Positions 35,069-43,874 of a DNA stretch of 64,000 nucleotides are shown here, in pieces (the first letter of the stretch is position 1; each line of letters opens with the position of its first letter). The position numbers and the translations under genes are program-made. The notes beneath the pieces are model-generated. The model searched no databases. It saw only the letters and a list, made by a program, of their open reading frames with translations, and was not told the origin of the DNA. The DNA comes from Fimenecus sp963590415. Lineage in GTDB: Bacteria > Bacillota > Clostridia > Oscillospirales > Acutalibacteraceae. Where the stretch lies: contig CAVAPB010000006.1 in assembly GCA_963590415.1 (NCBI GenBank), positions 1 to 64,000 on the forward strand, read 5' to 3'.

Positions 35069-35105
35069 ATGCAAGCGGTTAAAACATACCGTTTGCATTT
35101 TTTTG
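35069..35105 (+). terminator. Terminator-like hairpin upstream of the radical SAM gene
   Basis: An 11-bp stem with one G-U pair (ATGCAAGCGGT at 35069-35079 with ACCGTTTGCAT ending 35098), followed by seven T. It overlaps the -35 of the next promoter. Confidence 0.55.
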
Positions 35106-35121
35106 ATATTTGTTGTATCAT
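35093..35121 (+). promoter_or_regulatory. Promoter of the radical SAM/DUF2344 operon
   Basis: TTGCAT (35093-35098), 17-bp spacer, TATCAT (35116-35121), about 29 bp before the start codon. Low to moderate match. Confidence 0.5.
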
Positions 35122-35149
35122 TTATCTACTAAATTTTCAGAGGTAAACT

Positions 35150-36994
35150 ATGCTTTCTAAACAACAGGAAAAACTGCTTCAAAGCGTGCAGAAGCCTGCC
35201 CGATATACCGGCGGAGAGTTCAACAGCGTTGTAAAGGATAAAAATGAAGTTGAGTTCCGATATGCCTTTTGCTTTCCCGACAATTACGAAATAGGTATGT
35301 CGCATCTCGGTATGAAAATTCTCTATTCGCTCATAAACGCCCGACCTGAGGCGTGGTGCGAAAGGGTCTTTGCGCCGTGGGACGATATGGAAAAGCTCAT
35401 GCGTGAAAACAATGTTCCGCTTTACGGACTTGAGAGCGGCGACAGCATCAAGGACTTTGATATGATAGGCTTTACCATGCAATATGAGATGAGTTATACC
35501 AATGTGCTCAATATGCTTGACCTTGCGGGTCTGCCTGTCAGGAGTGCGGACAGAACCGAATTGACCCCTATCGTATGTGCCGGAGGTCCGTGCGTGTGTA
35601 ACCCCGAGCCCATAGCTGATTTTATCGACATTTTCACACCGGGCGAGGGCGAAGAGATTGTCAACGAGCTTATCGACCTTTTGGAAAAGCATAAAAAGCT
35701 CGGCTCGACAAAGCTTGAATTTCTGCGTGAAGCCGCTCAGCTTGAGGGCGTATATGTTCCCGCATTTTATGATGTTTGTTATAACGATGACGGCACGATT
35801 AAAGAGGTTGTAAACAGGGAAAATGCGCCGAAAATCGTCAAAAAGCGAATTATATCCGATTTGAACACCGTGTTTTATCCCGAAAAATTTGTCGTTCCGT
35901 TTATTGAGGTTGTTCATGACAGGGTCGTGTCGGAGATTTTCCGAGGCTGCATAAGAGGGTGCCGCTTTTGTCAGGCAGGCTTTATTTACCGCCCGATAAG
36001 GGAAAAGACGAGCGATGTCGTAAACAAGCAGGCAAAAGCGCTCTGCGACAACACGGGGTATGATGAAATTTCCCTTTGCTCTTTGAGCACAAGCGATTAC
36101 ACCGAGATAGACAAGCTCATTCCGAAAATGTTCAATTGGGCGCTCAAGGACAATATAAATGTATCGTTGCCGTCGCTTCGCGTCGATAACTTTTCCGACG
36201 AGCTTATGGAGAAGCTTAAAAAGGTGCGCCGCAGCGGTCTTACCTTTGCGCCGGAAGCAGGCACGCAAAGGCTTCGTGACGCAATCAACAAAAATGTAAC
36301 CGAGGACGAGGTTGTAAGGACAGCCGAAAAGGCGTTTGCGGGCGGCTGGACTGCCGTCAAGCTTTACTTTATGATGGGCTTACCAACGGAAACCCTTGCC
36401 GATATAGAGGGTATTGCCGATCTTGCGCAGACAGTTGTCAACACATATTATAAAAATCCGAACAGACCCAAGGGTAAGGCGGTAACTGTGAGCATAAGCG
36501 TCGCTTCTTTTGTTCCGAAGCCGTTTACGCCGTTTCAGTGGGAGCCGCAGGACACAAGACCTATGCTTGAAGAAAAGCAGAAGCATTTGCTTGAAAGCGT
36601 TAAGACGCATAAAATCCAGGTGTCTTACCACGAATCGCAGACGAGCGTGCTTGAGGGCGTTTTCGCAAGGGGAGACAGAAAGCTCTGCGCAGTTATCGAA
36701 AAAGCGTGGAGAAAGGGCTGTAAGTTTGACAGCTGGGATGAATTTTTCAGATACGACCTTTGGAAAGAAGCGTTTGACGAGTGCGGCGTTTCAATGGAAT
36801 TCTATGCCAACCGCAAGCGTGAATTCGATGAGATACTTCCGTGGGATATGTTCGACTACGGTATAAGAAAGGATTTTCTTATCGAAGAAAACAAAAAAGC
36901 TCATATGAGCACAACGACGCCGAACTGCCGACAGAAATGCTCGGCTTGCGGTGCGGCAAGGCTTAACGGAGGGAAATGCGATGCGAAGCGTTAG
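35150..36994 (+). CDS. TIGR03960-type radical SAM protein with B12-binding-like N-terminus
   Basis: A 614-residue radical SAM enzyme of unknown substrate. The N-terminal part (about 15-210) looks like the cobalamin-binding-like region of this family (DNYEIGMSHLGMKILYS, VCAGGPCVCNPEPIADF). The core has the iron-sulfur motif GCIRGCRFC (Cys267, Cys271, Cys274). The C-terminal tail carries a second cysteine cluster (NCRQKCSACGA). It nearly always pairs with a DUF2344 protein, as here (14-bp overlap). In many Clostridia the pair lies beside rplU; here it precedes rplS. A role in RNA or ribosome modification is only suspected. Confidence 0.88.
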   Translation: MLSKQQEKLLQSVQKPARYTGGEFNSVVKDKNEVEFRYAFCFPDNYEIGMSHLGMKILYSLINARPEAWCERVFAPWDDMEKLMRENNVPLYGLESGDSIKDFDMIGFTMQYEMSYTNVLNMLDLAGLPVRSADRTELTPIVCAGGPCVCNPEPIADFIDIFTPGEGEEIVNELIDLLEKHKKLGSTKLEFLREAAQLEGVYVPAFYDVCYNDDGTIKEVVNRENAPKIVKKRIISDLNTVFYPEKFVVPFIEVVHDRVVSEIFRGCIRGCRFCQAGFIYRPIREKTSDVVNKQAKALCDNTGYDEISLCSLSTSDYTEIDKLIPKMFNWALKDNINVSLPSLRVDNFSDELMEKLKKVRRSGLTFAPEAGTQRLRDAINKNVTEDEVVRTAEKAFAGGWTAVKLYFMMGLPTETLADIEGIADLAQTVVNTYYKNPNRPKGKAVTVSISVASFVPKPFTPFQWEPQDTRPMLEEKQKHLLESVKTHKIQVSYHESQTSVLEGVFARGDRKLCAVIEKAWRKGCKFDSWDEFFRYDLWKEAFDECGVSMEFYANRKREFDEILPWDMFDYGIRKDFLIEENKKAHMSTTTPNCRQKCSACGAARLNGGKCDAKR

Positions 36995-37646
36995 AATTTT
37001 CTTTGAAAAAAAGGGTATGGCAAAGTATATTTCTCATCTTGACCTTATGCGTTGCTTTTCAAGGGCGATAAAGCGTGCGGGAATATCAATCTGGTACACG
37101 GAGGGCTTTAATCCGAGACCGTTTATGACTTTTTCACTGCCGCTATCTCTCGGCACCGAGAGCTTTTGCGAGTCTGTCGATGTGCGCATAACCGATGATA
37201 TGACAGACGGTGAAATCGTTAAAAGGCTGAACGAAGCCATACCGACGGGCATAGTTATAACCTCGGCTTCGGAGCCGGTACACAAGGCTGATGAGATTCG
37301 TTGGGGCGAATTTTCCGTAACGCTTGTAACCGAGGAGAAGGAAGCCGTGCTCAATTCGGTTCGCGGAAAAATTTCGGCTGACGAAATAATTGTCGAAAAG
37401 ATTGGCAAAAAAGGCGGCAAAAAGGTACTTAAACAGATTGATATAAAAAGGGAAATATATTCCTATGAGCTTTGCGAGTGCGAAAACGGAGTGAAAATGA
37501 CTCTTGTGATTTCAACGGGTATGAGAAACAACATAAACCCGGCGCTGCTGATTGACGCCGTTACCGAAGATGTAACGGAGCTTATCGAAGCGGTTGAAAT
37601 TGTAAAGGAAAAGATGTATCTTGAAGATATGACGGAGTTTTGCTGA
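36981..37646 (+). CDS. DUF2344 (TIGR03936) partner protein
   Basis: A 221-residue protein that starts RSVRIFFEKKGMAKYISHLD and has WYTEGFNPRPFMTFSLPLSLG, the signature of the DUF2344 family found next to, or fused with, TIGR03960 radical SAM proteins. The ATG at 36981 has GGAGGG 8 bp upstream. Its function is not known; it probably serves the radical SAM enzyme. Confidence 0.88.
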   Translation: MRSVRIFFEKKGMAKYISHLDLMRCFSRAIKRAGISIWYTEGFNPRPFMTFSLPLSLGTESFCESVDVRITDDMTDGEIVKRLNEAIPTGIVITSASEPVHKADEIRWGEFSVTLVTEEKEAVLNSVRGKISADEIIVEKIGKKGGKKVLKQIDIKREIYSYELCECENGVKMTLVISTGMRNNINPALLIDAVTEDVTELIEAVEIVKEKMYLEDMTEFC

Positions 37647-37662
37647 AAATGTAAAAAAACAC

Positions 37663-37691
37663 TTGCATTTTTCTTTGCCTTGTGATATTAT
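37663..37691 (+). promoter_or_regulatory. Promoter of rplS
   Basis: TTGCAT (37663-37668), 17-bp spacer, TATTAT (37686-37691). The 120-nt leader that follows contains several GC-rich blocks (near 37757-37780) and could hold an L19 leader RNA, but I cannot fold it convincingly. Confidence 0.65.
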
Positions 37692-37820
37692 ATTTTAGCA
37701 TTTCGGCGCTTGTATATATTTTTATATGCAAACGGCAGTTAATGGCAACATTAAAGCGGGCGGTCCTCTGCGTATGTATTTTACGGAATGAACGCTTGAA
37801 AACAATTTTGGAGGTTCATT

Positions 37821-38165
37821 ATGGACGCATTGAAAGTTATGACAGAGGGCATGATTAAAGAAGAACGCCCGAACATCAACATCGGCGATGTTGTTAAGGT
37901 TCATGTTAAAATCCGCGAGGGAGAGAGAGAGAGAATTCAGATTTTCGAAGGCACAATCATTGCTCGCAAGGGCAGCGGTGTTTCGGAGACATTCACGGTT
38001 CGTCGTGTTTCTTACGGCGTAGGCGTTGAAAAGGTATTCCCCGTAAATTCTCCCAACGTAGCTAAGGTTGAGCTTGTCAGAAGCGGTAAGGTTCGCAGAA
38101 GCAAGCTTTATTATCTCCGTGACAGAGTCGGCAAGGCTGCTAAGGTTAAAGAACTCGTTAAATAA
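37821..38165 (+). CDS. rplS: Ribosomal protein L19
   Basis: A 114-residue large-subunit protein at the 30S-50S interface. Signature: VKVHVKIREGERERIQIFEG, TFTVRRVSYGVGVEKVFP and KLYYLRDRVGKAAKVKE. The ribosome site is TTTGGAGG. Length is normal. Confidence 0.97.
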   Translation: MDALKVMTEGMIKEERPNINIGDVVKVHVKIREGERERIQIFEGTIIARKGSGVSETFTVRRVSYGVGVEKVFPVNSPNVAKVELVRSGKVRRSKLYYLRDRVGKAAKVKELVK

Positions 38166-38181
38166 TTTAACAAAAATAAGG

Positions 38182-38216
38182 AAAATGAGGAGCGGTTTTC
38201 GCTCCTTATTTTTTTA
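38182..38216 (+). terminator. Terminator after rplS
   Basis: Stem of about 13 bp (AATGAGGAGCG with CGCTCCTTATT) and a run of T, 17 bp after the rplS stop. Confidence 0.8.
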
Positions 38217-38226
38217 TCGAAAACCT

Positions 38227-38255
38227 TTGCATTTTCAAGGTGTTTGTATTATAAT
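38227..38255 (+). promoter_or_regulatory. Promoter of the signal peptidase-rbgA-rnhB operon
   Basis: TTGCAT (38227-38232), 17-bp spacer, perfect TATAAT (38250-38255). Confidence 0.75.
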
Positions 38256-38284
38256 TACTCTATATAATAGGGTAGGTGTGTAAA

Positions 38285-38872
38285 TTGAGAAAAAAAGAAG
38301 ATATCAGAATATATTTTGATGAGCTTGAGGACTCTTATTCGGAGACCTCAAAATCGTGGAGGTTTGCATATAATTGGCTTGACTCGCTTGTGTTCGCACT
38401 GGTGGGCATTGCCGTTGTGTTTACATTCCTTTTCAGGGTTGTAGGCGTAAACGGCGAGTCGATGAAGCCTACTCTCAACAACGGCGACTGGCTTACTGTA
38501 AAGGCGATAAACACAACCTACGAGAGAGGCGACATCGTCGTTATCACCCAGCCCAATTCTCTCAACGAGCCGCTTATCAAAAGGGTTATTGCCGTTGCCG
38601 GCGACACGGTTGATATTAACTTTGCGCAAGGTACGGTTAAAATCAACGGCGAGCTTATAAACGAGCCGTATATTGCCGAGCCGACGGAGAGAATGTTTGA
38701 TATTGCATTCCCCGTAACCGTGCCCGAGGGCTGCGTGTTTGTTATGGGCGACAACAGGAACAATTCCCTTGACAGCCGATCCACAACGGTAGGCTTTATA
38801 GATACGAGATACCTGCTCGGAACCGCCGAATTCAGACTCTTCCCCGTAGGCAAATGGAAGATAGGTGCGTAA
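38285..38872 (+). CDS. Signal peptidase I (first of two)
   Basis: A type I signal peptidase of about 195 residues: cytoplasmic N-terminus, one membrane helix (WLDSLVFALVGIAVVFTFLF), then the extracellular Ser-Lys protease. It has GESMKPTL (Ser nucleophile), LIKRVIAVAGD (Lys base) and the C-terminal MGDNRNNSLDSR. The TTG at 38285 is favoured by AGGTG 6 bp upstream; a GTG at 38276 would add three residues. It overlaps the second peptidase gene by one base (TAATG). Confidence 0.92.
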   Translation: MRKKEDIRIYFDELEDSYSETSKSWRFAYNWLDSLVFALVGIAVVFTFLFRVVGVNGESMKPTLNNGDWLTVKAINTTYERGDIVVITQPNSLNEPLIKRVIAVAGDTVDINFAQGTVKINGELINEPYIAEPTERMFDIAFPVTVPEGCVFVMGDNRNNSLDSRSTTVGFIDTRYLLGTAEFRLFPVGKWKIGA

Positions 38873-39402
38873 TGAAAGATAAACAGATAGCTTCAATATA
38901 CGATTTTGCGTCAGTGCTGCTTACCTCGATTATAGCGGTAGCGGTAATATTCACATTCTTTTTCAAAATATCGACAGTCAACGGCGACTCAATGCGAAAC
39001 ACCCTGCACGACGGTGATAAGCTTATTATTACCGCCCATGACAGCAATATAGAATACGGCGACATTGTGATTATTTCACAGCCCAACGCATACGAAGAGG
39101 TTCTTGTCAAAAGGGTAATTGCAACGGGCGGTCAGACTGTAAACATCGACAGTAATACGCACGAGGTGTCGGTTGACGGCGTTGTGCTTGACGAGCCGTA
39201 CATAAGAGAACAGACAAAGGTGCTGGGAGACGCGTTCAGCTATCCCGTAACGGTTCCCGAGGGTTGCCTTTTCGTTATGGGGGACAACCGCAACGAGTCG
39301 GGCGACTCGAGATACAAGGCAGTCGGTATGATAGACGAAAGGTATGTTGTCGGTCAGGCTGTTTACAGAATAGGCGACAAATCGCTTTTGACAGAGGACT
39401 GA
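38872..39402 (+). CDS. Signal peptidase I (second of two)
   Basis: A 176-residue paralogue of the preceding protein with the same parts: membrane helix (about 12-31), VNGDSMRNTL (Ser40), VLVKRVIATGGQT (Lys base) and MGDNRNESGDSR. The start at 38872 overlaps the previous stop. Two adjacent and clearly diverged copies suggest duplication followed by specialisation on different substrates. Confidence 0.92.
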   Translation: MKDKQIASIYDFASVLLTSIIAVAVIFTFFFKISTVNGDSMRNTLHDGDKLIITAHDSNIEYGDIVIISQPNAYEEVLVKRVIATGGQTVNIDSNTHEVSVDGVVLDEPYIREQTKVLGDAFSYPVTVPEGCLFVMGDNRNESGDSRYKAVGMIDERYVVGQAVYRIGDKSLLTED

Positions 39403-39406
39403 GAAT

Positions 39407-40285
39407 ATGAGCGACTCTATAAAACAGAATGTTCAATGGTTTCCGGGTCATATGGCAAAGACAAGACGGCTTATCAAGGAATGCTTGCCGTCGGTTGACG
39501 CCGTAACGGAAATACTTGACGCGAGAATGCCTGTTTCAAGCAGTAACCCCGAGCTCAATGAGCTAATAGGCAATAAGCCGCTTATAGTGCTTCTCAACAA
39601 GTGCGATGTTGCGGATGAAAATGCTACAAGGCGTTGGCTTAACTACTTTAACGAAAAGGGTATTTACGCCCTTGCGGTTGACTGCAAAAGCGGTAACGGA
39701 CTTAACAGATATGTGCCTCTTTTGAGAGAGGTGCTAAAGGATAAAATCGCCTCCAATGAGGCAAAGGGTATGGCAGGCAAGCCGTTGAGAATAATGGTCG
39801 TCGGAATACCGAATACGGGCAAGTCGTCGTTCATCAACAGAATGGCGGGCAGAAACCGTGCAAAGGTTGCCGACAAGGCGGGCGTTACACGCCATAATCA
39901 GTGGTTTGTAATTGACAACGGAATCGAATTGCTTGACACACCGGGTGTTTTGTGGCCGAAGTTTGACGACCCGAAAATCGGAGACAGACTTGCGTTTATA
40001 GGCTCTGTCAAGGATGAGGTCTTTGACTCCGAAACCCTTGCGGTAAGACTTTTGGAGGTGCTCGCACGGGACTATCCCGACAGACTTTCGGAAAGATATA
40101 AAATTGCCGACTTTTCCGACCTTGAAGCGTATGAAATACTTGAGCTTATCGGCAAAAAGCGCGGAATGATGATGCGCGGCGGCGAAATTGACACTCTGCG
40201 TGCCTCGGTAATGCTTCTTGACGAATACAGAGCGGGAAAGCTCGGCAGGATAACTCTTGACACAATCGGAGAATTTGATGGTTGA
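39407..40285 (+). CDS. rbgA: Ribosome biogenesis GTPase RbgA (YlqF)
   Basis: A 292-residue circularly permuted GTPase that acts in late 50S assembly. The order of motifs is permuted: G4 NKCDVAD, then G1 GIPNTGKSS, then G3 DTPGVL. The N-terminal NVQWFPGHMAKTRRLI is diagnostic. The gene sits in the order rplS-lepB-rbgA-rnhB common in Firmicutes. Confidence 0.95.
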   Translation: MSDSIKQNVQWFPGHMAKTRRLIKECLPSVDAVTEILDARMPVSSSNPELNELIGNKPLIVLLNKCDVADENATRRWLNYFNEKGIYALAVDCKSGNGLNRYVPLLREVLKDKIASNEAKGMAGKPLRIMVVGIPNTGKSSFINRMAGRNRAKVADKAGVTRHNQWFVIDNGIELLDTPGVLWPKFDDPKIGDRLAFIGSVKDEVFDSETLAVRLLEVLARDYPDRLSERYKIADFSDLEAYEILELIGKKRGMMMRGGEIDTLRASVMLLDEYRAGKLGRITLDTIGEFDG

Positions 40286-40886
40286 TTACAGTATTGAAAA
40301 CGAATATAAGGCACAGGGCTATAATATAATCTGCGGAATCGACGAAGCGGGCAGAGGACCTCTTGCGGGTCCCGTTTATGCTGCTGCGGTAATTCTGCCG
40401 CCCGACTGCGTTATCGACGGGCTCAACGACTCGAAAAAGCTCACGGAGAAAAAGCGTGAAAGGCTCTTTGACGAGATAAAGGAAAAGGCTCTGGCTTACG
40501 GTATCGCAAGCGCCGACGAAAAGGAAATTGACGAAATAAACATATTGAACGCAACCTTCCTTGCAATGAAAAGAGCGGTTGACTCGCTTTCGGTAAAACC
40601 CGACCTTGCATTGGTTGACGGCAACCAAAAACCTCATACGGGAATCGAAGAGGCAACGGTGGTAAAGGGCGACGCAAAATCGATGTCGATTGCCGCCGCT
40701 TCCGTGCTTGCAAAGGTAAGCCGAGACAGGTTTATGCTTGAAACGGCAGAGAAATATCCTCAATATGAATTTGAACGCCATAAGGGCTACGGCACAAAGC
40801 TGCATTACGAAAAAATTGCCCAATACGGCGTGTGCGAAATTCACAGACGGACATTTTTGAAGAAAATCCTCGGAGAGAAAAAATGA
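40278..40886 (+). CDS. rnhB: Ribonuclease HII
   Basis: A 202-residue enzyme that removes ribonucleotides from DNA and RNA primers. Active-site motif GIDEAGRGPLAGPV gives Asp and Glu, then ALVDGNQ and KSMSIAAASVLAKVSRD. The ATG at 40278 overlaps the rbgA stop by 8 bp. Confidence 0.95.
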   Translation: MVDYSIENEYKAQGYNIICGIDEAGRGPLAGPVYAAAVILPPDCVIDGLNDSKKLTEKKRERLFDEIKEKALAYGIASADEKEIDEINILNATFLAMKRAVDSLSVKPDLALVDGNQKPHTGIEEATVVKGDAKSMSIAAASVLAKVSRDRFMLETAEKYPQYEFERHKGYGTKLHYEKIAQYGVCEIHRRTFLKKILGEKK

Positions 40887-41248
40887 ACAAGGCTATGACG
40901 GGCGCTTACGGCGAGCTTTATACGGGCAGGTATCTGCGGGATAACGGATATTCGATAATCACGGCAAACTACCGTTGCAGGCTGGGCGAGATTGATATAA
41001 TCGCCTGCGACAGAAAGTACATTGTTTTCACGGAAGTCAAGACAAGAGATGTGAACTTTGTTGTCAGCGGCAGGGAGGCGGTCGATTACGCAAAACGCAA
41101 GAAGACCGTTGCAACGGCTAAGTTTTTTCTGTCAAAAAACAGGGTGCGTTTACAACCGAGGTTCGATGTTGCCGAGGTGTATATGAAAGACGGCGAGGTT
41201 TCCTCGTTCAATTACATAAAAAACGCCTATCAGGACGAAGAAAAATAA
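40883..41248 (+). CDS. YraN family (UPF0102) endonuclease-like protein
   Basis: A 121-residue protein with the restriction-endonuclease-like core: GELYTGRYLRDNGY, RLGEIDIIA and FTEVKTR (the D-ExK type residues). The family is found next to rnhB in many bacteria and its cellular role is unclear. It starts within the rnhB stop (ATGA). Confidence 0.9.
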   Translation: MNKAMTGAYGELYTGRYLRDNGYSIITANYRCRLGEIDIIACDRKYIVFTEVKTRDVNFVVSGREAVDYAKRKKTVATAKFFLSKNRVRLQPRFDVAEVYMKDGEVSSFNYIKNAYQDEEK

Positions 41249-41320
41249 TCTATAAAGCCGATTGAATTAAGGCTTTATGTATGATAAAATATTTTGAATT
41301 TTAAGTAGGGAGTGTATCAG

Positions 41321-42814
41321 ATGATTTACACAAGCACAAGAGATAAATCTATCGGCGTTTCGGCGTCGGAGGCTATCGCTAAGGGTATATCCTCGGAGGG
41401 CGGACTTTTTGTTCCCACCGAAATCTCCTCATTGAGCCTTGACGACATCAAAAAAATAGGAACGCTTGATTATATCGGCAGAGCGAAAGAGGTATTGAAG
41501 CTCTTCCTTACCGATTTTACCGAGGAGGAGCTCGATATGTGCGTAAACGGCGCATACAAAAAAGGCAAATTCTCTTCGGATAAGGTTGCTCCGCTTTATA
41601 AACTCAACAATAAGGCAAATATCCTCGAGCTTTGGAGAGGTCCCACATGTGCGTTCAAGGATATGGCTTTGCAGCTTCTTCCTTATCTTCTTACAGTTTC
41701 GGCAGGCAAGACTCTCAAGGACACGAAAATCGTAATCCTTGTTGCAACCTCGGGCGACACCGGTAAGGCTGCGCTTGAAGGATTTAAGGATGTTCCGAAC
41801 ACGGAAATTCTCGTTTTCTATCCCGTTGACGGCGTAAGCCCCATGCAGAAACTCCAGATGACAACTCAGGAGGGCTCGAATGTCAGCGTATGCGCTATAA
41901 GAGGTAACTTTGATGACGCTCAGAGCGGCGTTAAGTCGATTTTCACAAACAAGGAAATCGAAAAGAAGTTTAAGGAAAATCATCTTGCTTTCTCTTCCGC
42001 AAACTCCATAAACTGGGGCAGACTCGTTCCGCAGATAGTTTATTATGTATCCGCTTACTGTGATATGGTTGAGAACGGCTCGTTAAAGCTCGGCGAGGAA
42101 ATGAATGTTGTTGTTCCCACGGGTAACTTCGGCAATATCCTTGCGGCGTATTACGCAAAGGAAATGGGCGTTCCGATTAAGAAGCTTATCTGCGCTTCCA
42201 ACTCGAACAATGTCCTCACGGATTTCCTGAAGAGCGGCACTTATAACAAGAACAGAGATTTCTATTGCACAACATCTCCCTCAATGGATATTCTTATTTC
42301 TTCAAACCTTGAAAGACTTCTCTTTATCCTTTCGGGCTATGACGCAGCAAAAACCGCCGAATATATGAAAGAATTGAGCGAGGACGGCAAGTACAGCGTT
42401 GATTCGGAGCTCTTCGGCAAAATCTCTGCTCTCTTTGACGCAGGCTATTGCGACGACAAGGCTACAAAGGCGACTATAAACGAAATTTTCAAAAAGTACA
42501 ATTACCTTTGCGACACGCATACGGCTGTTGCGGTAAATGTTTATGAGGAATACACAAAGAGAACGGGCGACGAAACACCCACGGTTATCGCTTCGACCGC
42601 CAACCCCTACAAGTTCTCCGCAAGCGTTCTCTCCGCAATTACCGACGACATAAAGTCGGAGGACGAGTTCTCAATGGTAGAGGAGCTGTTTGAAAAGTCA
42701 AACGAGCCCGTACCGCCTCAGCTTGCAACCCTTAAAGGCAAGACACCGAGGTTTACAAAGGTAGCGGACAAGGAGGATATGGCTCAGGTCGTATTCGATA
42801 TGCTCGGTATATAA
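41321..42814 (+). CDS. thrC: Threonine synthase
   Basis: A 497-residue PLP enzyme that turns O-phosphohomoserine into threonine. N-terminal YTSTRDKSIGVSASEAIAKG, PLP-lysine motif WRGPTCAFKDMALQLLP, the phosphate-binding SGDTGKAALEGF and VPTGNFGNILAAYYAK. Length suits the long bacterial/fungal-type enzyme. The ATG at 41321 is preferred (GGGAG upstream) over the GTG at 41312. Monocistronic. Confidence 0.94.
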   Translation: MIYTSTRDKSIGVSASEAIAKGISSEGGLFVPTEISSLSLDDIKKIGTLDYIGRAKEVLKLFLTDFTEEELDMCVNGAYKKGKFSSDKVAPLYKLNNKANILELWRGPTCAFKDMALQLLPYLLTVSAGKTLKDTKIVILVATSGDTGKAALEGFKDVPNTEILVFYPVDGVSPMQKLQMTTQEGSNVSVCAIRGNFDDAQSGVKSIFTNKEIEKKFKENHLAFSSANSINWGRLVPQIVYYVSAYCDMVENGSLKLGEEMNVVVPTGNFGNILAAYYAKEMGVPIKKLICASNSNNVLTDFLKSGTYNKNRDFYCTTSPSMDILISSNLERLLFILSGYDAAKTAEYMKELSEDGKYSVDSELFGKISALFDAGYCDDKATKATINEIFKKYNYLCDTHTAVAVNVYEEYTKRTGDETPTVIASTANPYKFSASVLSAITDDIKSEDEFSMVEELFEKSNEPVPPQLATLKGKTPRFTKVADKEDMAQVVFDMLGI

Positions 42815-42832
42815 CCGAAATTTTCAATATGT

Positions 42833-42860
42833 AAAAAAGCGGATGTTACTCCGCTTTTTA
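42833..42860. terminator. Bidirectional terminator between thrC and the DUF1540 gene
   Basis: A 9-bp stem (AAAAGCGGA with TCCGCTTTT) flanked by A-run and T-run, so it can serve both convergent genes. Confidence 0.8.
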
Positions 42861-42865
42861 CTGTC

Positions 42866-43024
42866 TTATTTCATTGCGTCTGTTTTCATAGTGAAGGTCG
42901 AGCACTGAGCTTCCGTGCAATCACAGCCCTTGACCCAATCGACATTGATGTGGTCAGCCGTGCACTCGCACGCACCGTCGTGATAAACGCAGTTTGAAGC
43001 GTCGCATTTAATATCCTTATTCAT
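42866..43024 (-). CDS. DUF1540 small cysteine-rich protein
   Basis: A 52-residue minus-strand gene with a perfect AAAGGAGG ribosome site 8 bp upstream of ATG at 43024. The product begins MNKDIKCDASNCVYHDG and has seven cysteines (7, 12, 19, 21, 34, 36, 41) in the CxxxxC...CxC pattern of DUF1540, a small family common in Clostridia and thought to bind metal. Divergent from the phosphoesterase gene. Function unknown. Confidence 0.85.
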   Translation of the reverse strand: MNKDIKCDASNCVYHDGACECTADHINVDWVKGCDCTEAQCSTFTMKTDAMK

Positions 43025-43102
43025 TAAGTTTGCCTCCTTTCGTTTTGTGTTATTAGTATTGAACGGAATTTGGTTTCTATTCAGAAAAAACGGAGTAATT
43101 TT

Positions 43103-43798
43103 ATGTCTTTATATGCAATCGGCGACACCCATCTGTCGCTCGGAACAGATAAACCTATGGATATTTTCCGCGGTTGGGACAATTATGTTGACCGTCTTGA
43201 GGCAAATTGGAAAAGGCTTATTACCGACAGCGACATCGTTGTTATTCCCGGCGATATTTCGTGGGCTATGAAGCTCGAAAACGCAGTTGAGGATTTTTCG
43301 TTTATAAATTCTCTGCCGGGTCAAAAGCTTATATTAAAGGGCAATCACGACTATTGGTGGAACACGATGTCGAAGATGAACGCTTTTTTGGAAGAAAATT
43401 CCTTTTCAACAATCAAGTTCATTTTCAATAATGCATACCGCGTGGGCGATTACAGCATATGCGGCACAAGGGGCTGGTTCTTTGACGACACCGAGCAGCA
43501 CAGCGAAAAGGTTATAAACAGGGAAGCTCAAAGGCTTAAAACCTCTATCGAGGCAGGCAAAGCCCTCGGCGGCGAGCCGCTTGTGTTTCTGCATTATCCG
43601 CCCGTGAGCGTTTCGCAGGTGTGCGAGCCGATATATAACATTTTGCTTGAAGAAAACATCAGGTATTGTTATTATGCTCATTTGCACGGACAGGCAATGA
43701 ACTTTGCTTTCACCTCGGAAAAAGACGGCATTAAATTTGAGCTTTTGTCGGCAGATTACCTTAAATTCTGTCCAAAACTTATCAAATCAATAAAATAA
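43103..43798 (+). CDS. Calcineurin-like metallophosphoesterase
   Basis: A 231-residue phosphoesterase with the full metal-binding set: AIGDTHLSLG (DxH), PGDISWAM (GD), LKGNHDYWW (GNHD), FLHYPP (H) and YYAHLHGQ (HxH, where GHxH is usual). No N-terminal signal, so cytoplasmic. The substrate is not predictable. The start at 43103 has CGGAG 8 bp upstream. Confidence 0.9.
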   Translation: MSLYAIGDTHLSLGTDKPMDIFRGWDNYVDRLEANWKRLITDSDIVVIPGDISWAMKLENAVEDFSFINSLPGQKLILKGNHDYWWNTMSKMNAFLEENSFSTIKFIFNNAYRVGDYSICGTRGWFFDDTEQHSEKVINREAQRLKTSIEAGKALGGEPLVFLHYPPVSVSQVCEPIYNILLEENIRYCYYAHLHGQAMNFAFTSEKDGIKFELLSADYLKFCPKLIKSIK

Positions 43799-43808
43799 TA
43801 AAAAAGTA

Positions 43809-43837
43809 TGGCAATTTTATACATTATCTGCTATAAT
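43809..43837 (+). promoter_or_regulatory. Promoter of tig
   Basis: Extended -10 (TGC before TATAAT, 43832-43837) with a weak -35 TGGCAA (43809-43814), 17-bp spacing. A second TATAAT occurs at 43851-43856. Confidence 0.55.
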
Positions 43838-43874
43838 AAGCGAGATAGTGTATAATTTTCAGGAGGAAGATTAA

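Noticed and set aside
35129..36268. Long minus-strand frame opposite the radical SAM gene
   Set aside because: Shadow of the well-supported plus-strand gene with its Cys motif, caused by codon bias.
37692..37820. L19 leader or riboswitch before rplS
   Set aside because: GC-rich blocks are present but no stable conserved fold could be built by eye.
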